This document shows, one piece after another, positions 1-9,788 of a stretch of DNA of 64,000 nucleotides. A model generated the notes under the pieces. The model had not been told where the DNA came from, ran no database searches, and was given only the letters and a program-made list of their open reading frames with translations. Location of the stretch: NCBI GenBank assembly GCA_002162815.1, contig MAAT01000025.1:1-64000 (forward strand). The letters run 5' to 3'. Position numbers and translations under genes: made by a program. This DNA comes from Gammaproteobacteria bacterium 53_120_T64. Its GTDB lineage: Bacteria; Pseudomonadota; Gammaproteobacteria; Pseudomonadales; Porticoccaceae. Position 1 is the first letter of the stretch. Each line of letters begins with the position of its first letter.

Positions 1-990
<990 letters not shown>

Positions 991-1017
991 TCATGCGATG
1001 AGCTTGTCGGCTCAAAA

Positions 1018-2061
1018 TTAGGGCTTGTCGGCCCCTGGGTTGCGGGTAATGAACATCGCGTCACCGTAGCTGAAGAAGCGATAACGCTGCTCGACCGCCT
1101 GTTGATACGCTTGCATAGTACCTTTATAGCCGGCAAATGCCGAAACCAACATTAACAATGTGGACTCCGGCAAATGGAAGTTAGTGATCAACACATCGAC
1201 CATTTTAAAGTCGTAGCCGGGATAGATAAAAATATCCGTTTCACCCCGCAGGGGCCGCATGGTGCCGCTGGCACCGGCCGTTTCGAGGCAGCGCACACTG
1301 GTGGTGCCAACGGCTATCACCCGCTTGCCCGCCGCTCGGGTCGCCGCAACCTGGGCACACAGCTCGGGGCTAACCTCTAAAGACTCTGAATGCATTTTGT
1401 GCTCGAGAATGTTTTCTGCTCGCACCGGCTGAAAGGTGCCGGCCCCGACGTGCAATGTCGAAAAGCCCGCATTCACACCCTTGGCCTCAAGGCGAGCCAA
1501 TAGGGCCCCATCAAAGTGCAGGCCTGCCGTCGGCGCTGCCACCGCACCGGGGTTTTGCGCATAGACGGTTTGGTAGCGCTGTTGATCGCTCACCGTGTCG
1601 GCCCTATCAATATAGGGTGGCAAGGGCATGTGGCCCACTTGCTCCAGTACCTCGGCAACACTGACCCCACTAGTGAACTCGAGGAGAAATAACGCGCCCT
1701 CACGAGCCACCATGCGCACGCTAAAATCGCCATCGACAATAATCTCGCTACCGGGCTTGGGCGACTTACTGGCCCGCACATGGGCCAATACACGCTGTTC
1801 GCTGAGCACCCGCTCGATCAGGATTTCGACCGCGCCGCCACTGGCCTTGCGGCCGAATAGGCGCGCTGGAATTACCCGTGTATCGTTGAACACCATCAGG
1901 TCTCCCGGCTCGACAAAATCCAGAATGTCGGGAAAAGCTTTGTGTTGAAGCCCCCCGCTCGGCCCATCCAGCACCAGTAAACGACTGCCGGAGCGCTCGG
2001 GAGTGGGTTGGCGGGCGATCAATTCATCGGGCAGAACGTAGTGAAATTGTTGACGGCGCAT
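1018..2061 (-). CDS. queA: S-adenosylmethionine:tRNA ribosyltransferase-isomerase QueA
   Basis: QueA transfers the ribosyl part of SAM onto preQ1-modified tRNA to give epoxyqueuosine, acting just after Tgt. The product is 347 residues, near the usual 340-360, and begins [16 protein letters not shown], the normal family N-terminus. Family motifs include [33 protein letters not shown] and [15 protein letters not shown]. The frame is open further upstream to 2184, but those 41 residues do not resemble the family, so I placed the start at 2061. The gene is followed by tgt and is divergent from the tRNA-Leu promoter. Confidence 0.96.
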   Translation of the reverse strand: MRRQQFHYVLPDELIARQPTPERSGSRLLVLDGPSGGLQHKAFPDILDFVEPGDLMVFNDTRVIPARLFGRKASGGAVEILIERVLSEQRVLAHVRASKSPKPGSEIIVDGDFSVRMVAREGALFLLEFTSGVSVAEVLEQVGHMPLPPYIDRADTVSDQQRYQTVYAQNPGAVAAPTAGLHFDGALLARLEAKGVNAGFSTLHVGAGTFQPVRAENILEHKMHSESLEVSPELCAQVAATRAAGKRVIAVGTTSVRCLETAGASGTMRPLRGETDIFIYPGYDFKMVDVLITNFHLPESTLLMLVSAFAGYKGTMQAYQQAVEQRYRFFSYGDAMFITRNPGADKP

Positions 2062-2212
2062 AGATTTTAAAGGTGTCTTCAGGGGGCTATTCTGGGAAGC
2101 GCGCAAGCCTAACGGAAAACGCCGACCTGCGCCAACGCAATGCCTACACAAAGTCAGGCTTTCAGTCACTGGGGCCGAAGACAAGAAGCCACAATTAAGG
2201 AGCTAGTTTCGG

Positions 2213-2240
2213 TTGACCCCGGCCTAACCGCTGCTATAAT
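2213..2240 (+). promoter_or_regulatory. Sigma70-type promoter for tRNA-Leu
   Basis: TTGACC at 2213-2218 and a perfect TATAAT at 2235-2240 are separated by 16 bases. A GC-rich discriminator (CCCCGG) follows, as is typical of stringently controlled stable-RNA promoters. The predicted start lies near 2246-2248, about 70 bases before the tRNA. Confidence 0.8.
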
Positions 2241-2244
2241 CCCC

Positions 2245-2272
2245 GGCCTGCGCTACTGAGCGCAGGCCTTTT
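2245..2272 (+). other. Strong leader hairpin with U4 tail, between the promoter and tRNA-Leu
   Basis: Ten bases (2245-2254) pair perfectly with 2259-2268 around an ACTG loop, and TTTT follows. The shape is that of an intrinsic terminator, but it begins at about the predicted transcription start, before the tRNA. It could be a 5' cap-like hairpin in the tRNA precursor or a terminator for transcripts arriving from the left. Confidence 0.6.
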
Positions 2273-2315
2273 CGCTAACCCGAAAAGCTACCAAATGTAA
2301 AAGATATCTCTCTGT

Positions 2316-2402
2316 GCCGGAGTGGTGGAATTGGTAGACACGACGGATTCAAAATCCGTTGCTAGCAATAGCGTGCCGGTTCAAGTCCGGCCTCCGGTAC
2401 CA
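2316..2402 (+). tRNA. tRNA-Leu(CAA), CCA encoded
   Basis: The 87-base gene has a seven-pair acceptor stem (GCCGGAG with CTCCGGT, one G-U pair). The anticodon stem ACGGA/TCCGT encloses the loop TTCAAAA, giving anticodon CAA. A class II variable arm and a T arm containing GGTTCAAGTCC follow, and the 3' CCA is encoded. It decodes UUG. Confidence 0.96.
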
Positions 2403-2567
2403 TTTCTAAGCTGCACCCCATCTCTAGACTGCACTCCATTTCAAGCGGTCCAGCAAAGCCCTTCGCAAAAACCATTGAACCACCCGTATTACGCTTTAAT
2501 ATAGCCATTGCTTGCTCCCTCAAAAAAGACATCAGTGTAAAATCCTCCTTTTAAAACGGGGCGTCAC

Positions 2568-3611
2568 TTGGATATGTCTCTACAAACGCTTTTAGATATT
2601 GAATTACCGCTTATTCAAGCCCCCATGGCCGGGGTGCAAGACAGCAGGCTGGCGATCGCCGTTACAAATGCCGGCGGGCTTGGCTCACTGCCCTGCGCCA
2701 TGCTTAGTGACGATGTCTTGATCAAAGAATTAACAACGCTGCAAACACAAACTAGCCAGCCTTTTAACCTTAATTTTTTTTGTCATACCCCGCCACTCCC
2801 CCAAGTAAAACAGGAGGCCGCCTGGCGCAAGTTACTCTCGCCCTTCTATCAAGAATACGGGCTCGATATAAACGCCATACCCGAAGGGCCACAACGCAAA
2901 GCCTTTAACGGCGCAACGGCAGACATCCTCGAGGATTTTAAACCCACGGTGATCAGCTTTCACTTTGGCCTCCCGGACAAAGTTTTATTGGCGCGGGTAA
3001 AGAGCTGGGGTACTAAGGTGATTTCCACCGCCACCACGGTGGAGGAGGCGCTATTTCTCGAGGCCGCAGGCGTTGATGGCATTATTGCCCAGGGGCTTGA
3101 GGCCGGCGGTCATCGTGGCCACTTTTTAGGTACAGAGCTTAGTCAGCAGCTGGGAACATTCGCCCTGTTACCACAAATCGTCAAGGCCGTAAAAATACCC
3201 GTCATAGCGGCTGGCGGTATGGTCGATGCCAACTGCATGGCGGCTGCGATGGCTCTGGGTGCCGCCGGCATTCAGGCCGGCACTGCCTATTTACTCTGCC
3301 CGGAGAGTACCACCAGCGCAGTACACCGCGCCGCACTAACTGGCGCTGGAGCCAGCCATACGGCACTGACCACGGTATTTTCAGGACGCCCGGCACGGGG
3401 CATCGTCAACCGTGCAATCAGTGAATTGGGGGCTATAAATAGCGCAATACCGGCCTTCCCCCTGGCCAGCACAGCGCTTGCACCACTACGAGCAGCCGCG
3501 GAAAAACAGGGCAGCGGCGAATTCAGTCCGCTCTGGTGCGGTCAGAATACCAGCGGCTGCCAAGCAATACCCGCCGCCGAGCTGACACAAGCACTGACCG
3601 CAGATTATTAG
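2568..3611 (+). CDS. Nitronate monooxygenase / 2-nitropropane dioxygenase-family flavoprotein
   Basis: This is an FMN-dependent TIM-barrel enzyme that probably oxidises alkyl nitronates such as propionate-3-nitronate. Visible family features are IQAPMAGV near the N-terminus, GGLGSLPCAM, IIAQGLEAGGHRG (His of the active site), AAGGMVD and AGTAYLLCPES for phosphate binding. The length of 347 residues is normal. The start is either TTG at 2568 (shown) or ATG at 2574; a GGGG stretch seven bases before the TTG leaves this open. It ends with TAG, which shows that TAG serves as an ordinary stop here. It stands alone and converges on the GGDEF/EAL gene. Confidence 0.85.
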   Translation: MDMSLQTLLDIELPLIQAPMAGVQDSRLAIAVTNAGGLGSLPCAMLSDDVLIKELTTLQTQTSQPFNLNFFCHTPPLPQVKQEAAWRKLLSPFYQEYGLDINAIPEGPQRKAFNGATADILEDFKPTVISFHFGLPDKVLLARVKSWGTKVISTATTVEEALFLEAAGVDGIIAQGLEAGGHRGHFLGTELSQQLGTFALLPQIVKAVKIPVIAAGGMVDANCMAAAMALGAAGIQAGTAYLLCPESTTSAVHRAALTGAGASHTALTTVFSGRPARGIVNRAISELGAINSAIPAFPLASTALAPLRAAAEKQGSGEFSPLWCGQNTSGCQAIPAAELTQALTADY

Positions 3612-3637
3612 TAAGGGTAATGGAGCTAGGTGCACAC

Positions 3638-3651
3638 CTTGCGAACGCAAG
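3638..3651. terminator. Small hairpin between convergent genes, possible terminator
   Basis: CTTGC at 3638-3642 pairs with GCAAG at 3647-3651 around a GAAC loop, and a pyrimidine-rich stretch (CCCTCTGTCTTT) follows on the plus side. It lies between the two convergent stop codons. The U tract is poor, so this is only a candidate. Confidence 0.3.
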
Positions 3652-3680
3652 CCCTCTGTCTTTAGGGGCCAGCAATAGGC

Positions 3681-6347
3681 TTAAGACGAAGCGTTGCGCT
3701 GTTTTTTAAAGCTAGCCGGTACAAAGGGCAGGGGCTTTTGAATATGGTAGCCCTGGCCATAATCAACACCGATCTCTCGTAGAAAATTAAACTCTTCAGC
3801 ACCTTCAACCCACTCGGCAATACAGCGGATGCGCTGCTCCTTGGATATCGACACAATAGCTTTAACGATGCCCTGATCTTTACTGTTATCGAGTATATTC
3901 CTCACAAAACTGCCATCAATCTTGATGTAATCGACATCGAGATTTTGCAAGTGTCGCAGGGAGGCGAAGCCAACGCCAAAATCATCCAAAGCTATCTTAT
4001 AGCCGTCCTCTTTTAGCTCAGCTATAAAACGAGTTGCCTTATTAAAATCGGTAATTGCATTATTTTCAGTAATTTCAATAAGGACATTGCCAGGTTCAAT
4101 ACCCGCTAGGGAAAACTCATGCTTAATAAAGCCAGCAAAGGAGTCATCACTTAAGGCATGTGAGGATAGGTTTATCGCAATACCCTGATGCTGTTCTTGC
4201 AAGCCACTTTCTGCATAGAGCTGTGCTGACTGACTGATAACCCAGCGATCAATGTCATGCATTTGCCCATTACGCTCTGCCGCGGTAATAAAGAGGCCCG
4301 GCAAAATCATGCTGCCATCTTCATCATGCATCCTCAACAGCAATTCATGGTGCACAATTGCAGAGGTATTGAGATCGACGATAGCCTGGGAATACAGGCT
4401 AAAGAGGTCTTGATCCAACGCTATTTGAATTTTCTGACGCAGGCCCCGTCGAGCATCAACTTTCAGGTGCTGATGATCAGAGCCACTGTAAAAACTAAAC
4501 TGATTGCGCCCACTGTTCTTTGCCTGATACAGGGCTCTATCGGCACAGGCCAGCAGCTCATGGCTATTCTCGGCATCCCGAGGAAACATTGAGACACCGA
4601 TGCTGGAGAGCATTTTAATCGGCGCCCCATCAAAAATGTGCGTACTCGAACGCAGGCCTTCGATGATGCGACTGACACTAAATTCAGATTCTGCCAAGTT
4701 GTTATCCGACAATAAAATGGCGAACTCATCGCCACCCATGCGCGCAACAACATCGGAATCCCGAGTTAAAGTCTGTAAATTAGTGGCTAATTCAGCTAGA
4801 AGCTTATCGCCAACCGGGTGGCCCATGGCATCATTTATTTCTTTGAATTGATCCAGGTCAAGCCATAATAGTGCAAACTCTTTGCCCAAGCGCTGACTTC
4901 GGCTGATCTCATTATCAAGCTCTTCGATAAAACGCCGGCGATTATACAGCCCTGTCAAGGGGTCCTTATTTGCCAAGGACTCAAGCTCATCTTGCCGCTC
5001 TTGTTCGAGGGTAATATCTCTAGCAATACCGATATAGGCCACCACCCCCTCTTCATCATTAACCGCAGTCAAATTGATATGCACCGGATAGGGAACATTT
5101 AAATGATCCCGAAAATAAGTCTTCCCCTGCCATTTCTTTTCTGCTTCAACAACCAGGTATATTTGGGTATCGAACGCTTCCTTATCACGCCCTAGTAGAA
5201 ATGAACTGATCGGCTTGTCTACAACCCCCTTGCCATCGAGGCCAGATTTGTCTAACAAAGCATGGTTACACGACTTAATATTCCAATGTTTATCGGTGAT
5301 AAAAATCAGCTCGCTACTTTCCTCGATACAGCGCTTAAACAAATCAAGCTGCATATTTGACACTGTTAGCTGCTGATTGATGATTGCCGTTTTATCTTGT
5401 AGTACCTCGGTGGCCTGTAAAGCCCTCTGTAAATCCTCCGTGCGCCGATCAACCAGGGATTCAAGGTTATTCGAATGAAATTTGATTCGAGCCGTCATGG
5501 TAATAAAAGCTTTAATCAGCTCCCCGAGCTCATCGTTTGAACTCGATTTAAGCGTCAACTTCCTATTCCCACCTCCATCGATACTGGCAAACATTGAGTC
5601 ATTATTGATACTAATATGGCTTAATTTATTGTCAGCAATTTCTTTTGACATGCCCGACATAATCAACAATGGCGTCAATAGGTTTCTCACCAAAAAATAG
5701 ACCGGTAAAATAGTGACTAAAAACACACTAAAGACAGTAACAATGGAAAACTTTATAGCAGCCAAGCGCTTTTCATGTAAACGGGACAGTGAGATACCCA
5801 ACTCCACATGGCCAAGCACCTGCGTGCCAGAAAAAAGCTCATCACTGTGCGTACTATTTAAAGACTCAAAATCTTCCAGACTCGAGAACCCAGATGAAGA
5901 TTGATTGAAGATAGGCATATCAATTTTATAAAAATCATCCACCAAAAACTCTTCACTAGAATACAGCTCAACGCTCGGTGAACGAGCCCCAGGCTTTAAG
6001 CTAAAAGGATCTTGTTCGAGTTGTCTTAAAAGATTCTCAAAGTTGTCATTTCTAAACTGAGAGGCGACAACATCGCCATCAGCACTGGCGTAGAGAATGT
6101 AAACAATATCGCTGTTATTGAATTTTTTCTGCAGCAAATCCTCTAAAATACTAGTATTTTCTGTCAACACACCAAAGCGACCTTCGGCAGCCAGATTTAT
6201 AGCCGCAGCAATACCTTGATTTTTGACATCATTTTTAAACTCGTCGGTTTGATAAAAAACAAAGTTGGCAGATATTAAAATACTTGCCAAAGACAACGCG
6301 CTCGTTAGCAGTAAGGTGAGTTTTATTTTAAGACTCATTGACCGCAC
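3681..6347 (-). CDS. Membrane-bound HAMP-PAS-GGDEF-EAL protein
   Basis: This 888-residue protein makes and/or degrades cyclic di-GMP. The order is: TM helix about 8-30, periplasmic sensor region 31-195, TM helix about 198-222, HAMP 222-300, PAS about 335-450, GGDEF 460-620 and EAL 635-880. GGDEF is intact at 538-542, with an RxxD inhibitory site at 529-532. The EAL signature reads ELL at 668-670, but the metal-binding Glu is kept, as are ITEN, LDDFGVGFASL, YIKIDGSFV and GQGYHIQKP, so phosphodiesterase activity is plausible. Fifteen bases separate it from the binding-protein gene upstream, and the periplasmic domain probably senses that protein. Which activity dominates cannot be told from sequence. 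Confidence 0.93.
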   Translation of the reverse strand: MRSMSLKIKLTLLLTSALSLASILISANFVFYQTDEFKNDVKNQGIAAAINLAAEGRFGVLTENTSILEDLLQKKFNNSDIVYILYASADGDVVASQFRNDNFENLLRQLEQDPFSLKPGARSPSVELYSSEEFLVDDFYKIDMPIFNQSSSGFSSLEDFESLNSTHSDELFSGTQVLGHVELGISLSRLHEKRLAAIKFSIVTVFSVFLVTILPVYFLVRNLLTPLLIMSGMSKEIADNKLSHISINNDSMFASIDGGGNRKLTLKSSSNDELGELIKAFITMTARIKFHSNNLESLVDRRTEDLQRALQATEVLQDKTAIINQQLTVSNMQLDLFKRCIEESSELIFITDKHWNIKSCNHALLDKSGLDGKGVVDKPISSFLLGRDKEAFDTQIYLVVEAEKKWQGKTYFRDHLNVPYPVHINLTAVNDEEGVVAYIGIARDITLEQERQDELESLANKDPLTGLYNRRRFIEELDNEISRSQRLGKEFALLWLDLDQFKEINDAMGHPVGDKLLAELATNLQTLTRDSDVVARMGGDEFAILLSDNNLAESEFSVSRIIEGLRSSTHIFDGAPIKMLSSIGVSMFPRDAENSHELLACADRALYQAKNSGRNQFSFYSGSDHQHLKVDARRGLRQKIQIALDQDLFSLYSQAIVDLNTSAIVHHELLLRMHDEDGSMILPGLFITAAERNGQMHDIDRWVISQSAQLYAESGLQEQHQGIAINLSSHALSDDSFAGFIKHEFSLAGIEPGNVLIEITENNAITDFNKATRFIAELKEDGYKIALDDFGVGFASLRHLQNLDVDYIKIDGSFVRNILDNSKDQGIVKAIVSISKEQRIRCIAEWVEGAEEFNFLREIGVDYGQGYHIQKPLPFVPASFKKQRNASS

Positions 6348-6362
6348 ATTCCAACATTGAAT

Positions 6363-7274
6363 TCAATAGACATGATCGGCGATCTCTTGCAACTGTAGCG
6401 ACAAATTGGGTTTAATCATTCTCACCGCTTGTAGATTAACAGCAAGGGCAGTCTGCTGAGGTCGTTGATCATCTCCCTTGAAGTCCCGACCATGACATAT
6501 CACCCCCCCCGCCATCTTGCCAAGGGCAGAGTAATCAGGAGAGATGCTTGCCATTAAGCCAGCTTTTACCAGGTGCTCGTTATAACCGATAATTGGAAAA
6601 GTTCTGGTGATTCCCGTTGTCGCCAAGAACTCAATGGAGTGTCTATTGGTGACATTTCTGTCGGGTATTAGCAGTAAAGTGTCATTTTCTCGAATGACCT
6701 TTAACAAGCTATCAGGCAAATCTTTCATTGACCGTATAAAATAGGTATTGAGGCTTAGCGACAGGTCATCGGCAGCAGTAATAAAATCATCAATTTTGGC
6801 CTGCGCCACCTCTTCACTATAAATGATGGCTATTCTCTCAACATCGGGTAGCACCACCCTGAGCTGTTTGAGCAATTTGTCGGCAGGTAGGCCCTGGGCA
6901 AAGCCAGGGATAGCCTTTTTAAGGCCATTTTTCCCATAGGGGTCATTAATCATGGCAAAGAATAAACGTGCGCTGAGTGATGATTGTTCGAACAACTTGG
7001 TGGCCGGAAGACCCAAGGTGAAGATGCTTTGAGCGCGGCTACTCGAGTGAGACTCCTTGATTTTAGCGAGAATTTTCTGCCCTTGCTTTGCACTGCCCTC
7101 CATATCGTAAACGCTGATGTTGTGTTCGGTACAAGCCGCCTGAAAACCAGTCAGCAGCCTCTCAATGGTCGGTAGACTGCGCGTTTTAACAACAGCGATA
7201 TCCTCTGCCAGTAGACAGGAACAAAAGCTAATGACAAAGAGCGAAAGGAAAAGGCGATTAAAACGAGAATGCAT
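6363..7274 (-). CDS. Periplasmic substrate-binding protein (ABC_sub_bind-like)
   Basis: The 303-residue product starts with a Sec signal (hydrophobic RLFLSLFVISFCSCLLA, then AED). The mature part looks like the ABC transporter substrate-binding family PF04392, with two Rossmann-like lobes: IFTLGLPATKL, RIAIIYSEEVAQAK, DTLLLIPDRNVTN and FPIIGYNEHLVKAGLMASIS. No permease or ATPase gene is nearby. It lies between an outer-membrane barrel gene (17-base overlap) and a GGDEF/EAL sensor (15-base gap), so it is more likely a ligand-sensing subunit than a transporter component. The ligand is unknown. The family call is by pattern only. Confidence 0.8.
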   Translation of the reverse strand: MHSRFNRLFLSLFVISFCSCLLAEDIAVVKTRSLPTIERLLTGFQAACTEHNISVYDMEGSAKQGQKILAKIKESHSSSRAQSIFTLGLPATKLFEQSSLSARLFFAMINDPYGKNGLKKAIPGFAQGLPADKLLKQLRVVLPDVERIAIIYSEEVAQAKIDDFITAADDLSLSLNTYFIRSMKDLPDSLLKVIRENDTLLLIPDRNVTNRHSIEFLATTGITRTFPIIGYNEHLVKAGLMASISPDYSALGKMAGGVICHGRDFKGDDQRPQQTALAVNLQAVRMIKPNLSLQLQEIADHVY

Positions 7275-8550
7275 AACCAGCAGAAAACATATGGCTAGCT
7301 CTTAGGCCGTCATCATTAATGGGAAAGCGATAATTCATGCTCAATGACTGACCCTCCCGAAAAGACCAAATAGCACCAATGGCCCCATCAAATTTATTGT
7401 CATCGGACCCGCTTTCTGTTGCCAGGGTCTGTGTACCTAGTAACTCAATGGCACTTGTAATCGTTTGCCCCTGAACCGTAAAATCGTATTCGATGGCGAC
7501 CGCATAACTCAGTTCGCTATCGTCAAAGCCATCTAGCAACTTATAGCCAATGTTAAGGTGGGATTGGAGCGGTACATCCAGTAAGTCAAAGACATTCGAG
7601 GCCAGTAAACTCCCTTTCACCGTGTAGTGGTCCTGGCCCATGAAGTTATCGTAATCGCCTGTCGGTAGTGTCAACTCAACAAAGCTGGCAACACTCATTG
7701 CCTCAGAGCTTATGAAGTTCCATTTAGCATTAATTTTTAAATCACCGATACCCGTTTTACTTGCCGATGCCTTGGATAAGGGCATATCACCATTTATCTC
7801 AGGATCAAACTTATGCAAGGTGGGGGAAAAATATATTTTTGTGCCATTTTCTTCTACCGCAGCACTTGATGTGATTGAAATACTATTTTCAATCATCGGC
7901 AAGACAAACTCCAGATCAAAATTTTCGCTTAAACCGATTGCACCGTAAACAAACAACTGTTTAGTTTTTATAGCCAAATCGACTTCAAGAACAACCAGGT
8001 CTTCCTCGAATAAATAGCATTCGGGAGCCGGGCCCCCTATACAGAGATCACTGCCTGGCTCACCTACATCAACATGCCCTAGCTCTAGGGTCAGCGAATC
8101 AAGCCCACCGCCGTCCACCCGATCATAATCTGCCTGTGAATAGAGCAAGCCAAAAGCTATATTACCACGACCCAGTGTTTTAGCCTGCACCGTGTAGAGC
8201 AAACCATGTTGACTTTCACTCTCTACAAAATCATCGAGAACGGGGTCAAAATTATAGACCGTACCACCTGAAGCGTTAGGGTAGGGATAGCTGATCTTCG
8301 CAGCTGATACAGCCAGCTCACCAAGTTCGTGAAGTGCGGAATCTTCGAAGTGGGCCGCATGAGAAAAGGCTCCACCAGGGTCAGCCAGTTGCACGCCATC
8401 ACCCCGATACAGCGATGTAATGACATCGTTTAAATTCCCCCCATTGGCACTCGCCGACACAACACCAAGGCAAACAATGGCTAAGCTTAGGGGTTTAAGG
8501 AAAATCAGATCAAGACAGTAGTACAACGAGCTTATAATTTTGATTGGCAT
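7258..8550 (-). CDS. Outer-membrane beta-barrel protein (MetA-pathway/phenol-degradation-like family)
   Basis: The 430-residue protein has an N-terminal signal (hydrophobic stretch ending VSASANG). Alternating amphipathic strands follow, ending in SAGYAFSF with a terminal aromatic residue as in outer-membrane barrels. The stretch SVASFVELTLPTGDYDN and the repeated GYKLL/YAVAIEYDF strands resemble the PF13557 group of putative outer-membrane channels. It is the first gene of a three-gene minus-strand operon and its end overlaps the binding-protein gene by 17 bases. It may admit a ligand that the next two proteins sense. Substrate is unknown. Confidence 0.72.
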   Translation of the reverse strand: MPIKIISSLYYCLDLIFLKPLSLAIVCLGVVSASANGGNLNDVITSLYRGDGVQLADPGGAFSHAAHFEDSALHELGELAVSAAKISYPYPNASGGTVYNFDPVLDDFVESESQHGLLYTVQAKTLGRGNIAFGLLYSQADYDRVDGGGLDSLTLELGHVDVGEPGSDLCIGGPAPECYLFEEDLVVLEVDLAIKTKQLFVYGAIGLSENFDLEFVLPMIENSISITSSAAVEENGTKIYFSPTLHKFDPEINGDMPLSKASASKTGIGDLKINAKWNFISSEAMSVASFVELTLPTGDYDNFMGQDHYTVKGSLLASNVFDLLDVPLQSHLNIGYKLLDGFDDSELSYAVAIEYDFTVQGQTITSAIELLGTQTLATESGSDDNKFDGAIGAIWSFREGQSLSMNYRFPINDDGLRASHMFSAGYAFSF

Positions 8551-8687
8551 TTTTGATCAACACAACTTTTAAATAAATTACATCTGGCAGAAGGAGCGAG
8601 TCTCACGAAAATTTATAGACGCACCTAGATTCCCGTTATTTATATCTCAATCTCAATCCCGATGATGGGGTCTAATACCCACATTTG

Positions 8688-8716
8688 CAATAACACGACC
8701 ATTGCTAGTGTTATTG
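8688..8716. repeat. 9-bp inverted repeat downstream of the protease gene
   Basis: CAATAACAC at 8688-8696 is perfectly inverted as GTGTTATTG at 8708-8716 with an 11-base loop. It sits in the 206-base gap between the barrel gene start (8550) and the protease stop (8757). It has no U tract, so it could be an operator for the barrel operon or a weak transcript end. The rest of the gap shows nothing else recognisable. Confidence 0.45.
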
Positions 8717-8756
8717 TGGAATAAGTCAATACCACTGCCAGGGGATCGTTCGTCAA

Positions 8757-9521
8757 CTATTGCGCATTTAGCAGCTGGTGTACGTAGCGCACCGGAATCG
8801 CATAACTGATACCCGATGGTTTTTCCAGTACCGTCTCCTTCGAACCTTTGACAAAAACACTATTGATAACCCCAATCACTTCACCGCTGTCTCGCTTATA
8901 AACGGGACTGCCACTGTTGCCCGGATAGGCCGTGGCATCGAGCTGATAGACCTCGAAGGGTTTTCGCAAACGTTTCATCTGAGCAGCTGTAATGCTACGT
9001 GACGATGCCGCGGGTATCGCAATCGGGGTGATGGCGGAAATAATGCCTCTATGTGTGACGGGGAAAAGGCCCAGCACCACGCCGATGGGAAAGCCGGTAA
9101 AGGCAATATCAGAGCCCTCGCGGATAAACGCTTCATCACCCAGGCGCATTGCAGGCAAAGAGCCACCGACAATTTCAAGTAAAGCCAGGTCATGGTCTCT
9201 ATCCTTACGCAACACCTTCACAGCCATCACTTTGCCCGACTTACCACGACCCACAAAGATAGCCAGGCTTTCCTTTGCCTCCCTGTCTAATTTTTCAGGT
9301 AGCACGTGATAATTAGTAATCACCTGACGGCCATTACCAACGACGAAACCTGTACCACGAAAATCCACTGCAGGTTTACGGCTACCGCGAACGGGGCGTA
9401 CCGTCCCAATACCCACGACACTCGGGCGCAGACCATCGATAACATCGGCCAGCTCTGCGGCGCTACTAGGCAGTGAGAAAACAATGGCTATACAAAAGGC
9501 CATCCCTAAGCTTACTTTCAT
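8757..9521 (-). CDS. Secreted trypsin-like serine protease (S1C, no PDZ)
   Basis: The 254-residue product has a Sec signal peptide (MKVSLGMAFCIAIVFSLPSS, then AAELADV). The catalytic triad is visible: His in VITNYHVLP, Asp in DHDLALLEI and Ser in YPGNSGSPVY. Fold and motifs match DegP/HtrA-like proteases, but there is no PDZ domain, so it is probably a periplasmic or exported housekeeping or regulatory protease. It is monocistronic, divergent from the ugd remnant. Substrate unknown. Confidence 0.88.
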   Translation of the reverse strand: MKVSLGMAFCIAIVFSLPSSAAELADVIDGLRPSVVGIGTVRPVRGSRKPAVDFRGTGFVVGNGRQVITNYHVLPEKLDREAKESLAIFVGRGKSGKVMAVKVLRKDRDHDLALLEIVGGSLPAMRLGDEAFIREGSDIAFTGFPIGVVLGLFPVTHRGIISAITPIAIPAASSRSITAAQMKRLRKPFEVYQLDATAYPGNSGSPVYKRDSGEVIGVINSVFVKGSKETVLEKPSGISYAIPVRYVHQLLNAQ

Positions 9522-9645
9522 AATGTGACTCCAATGAACCGTATTTTCGATAGCAGCGTGAGTGCTTTTCTTACGTTACTAGGGAGGGACGATAACAACA
9601 AGCCAAACTCTTTAACAAAACCCCTATCCCTACAGCACACGATAC

Positions 9646-9672
9646 CCCTTGCCGGCATAGCAAGGGTATAAT
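9646..9672 (+). promoter_or_regulatory. Inverted repeat abutting a TATAAT box, upstream of ugd
   Basis: CCCTTGC at 9646-9652 is inverted as GCAAGGG at 9660-9666, and a perfect TATAAT box lies directly after it at 9667-9672. I see no good -35 at the right distance, so this may be an activator-dependent or repressed promoter for the ugd-epimerase unit. The 267 bases between 9521 and 9789 hold nothing else clear. Confidence 0.4.
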
Positions 9673-9788
9673 CTCGACCTTCACAAGTCATTCATAAAGC
9701 TTAAGTAAGATACTGACACAAGGATTTGCAGCGTAATGCCCTCACACCAAACCACCTATATTCAAAACGCTCCTCAGGTTTCAATGAA

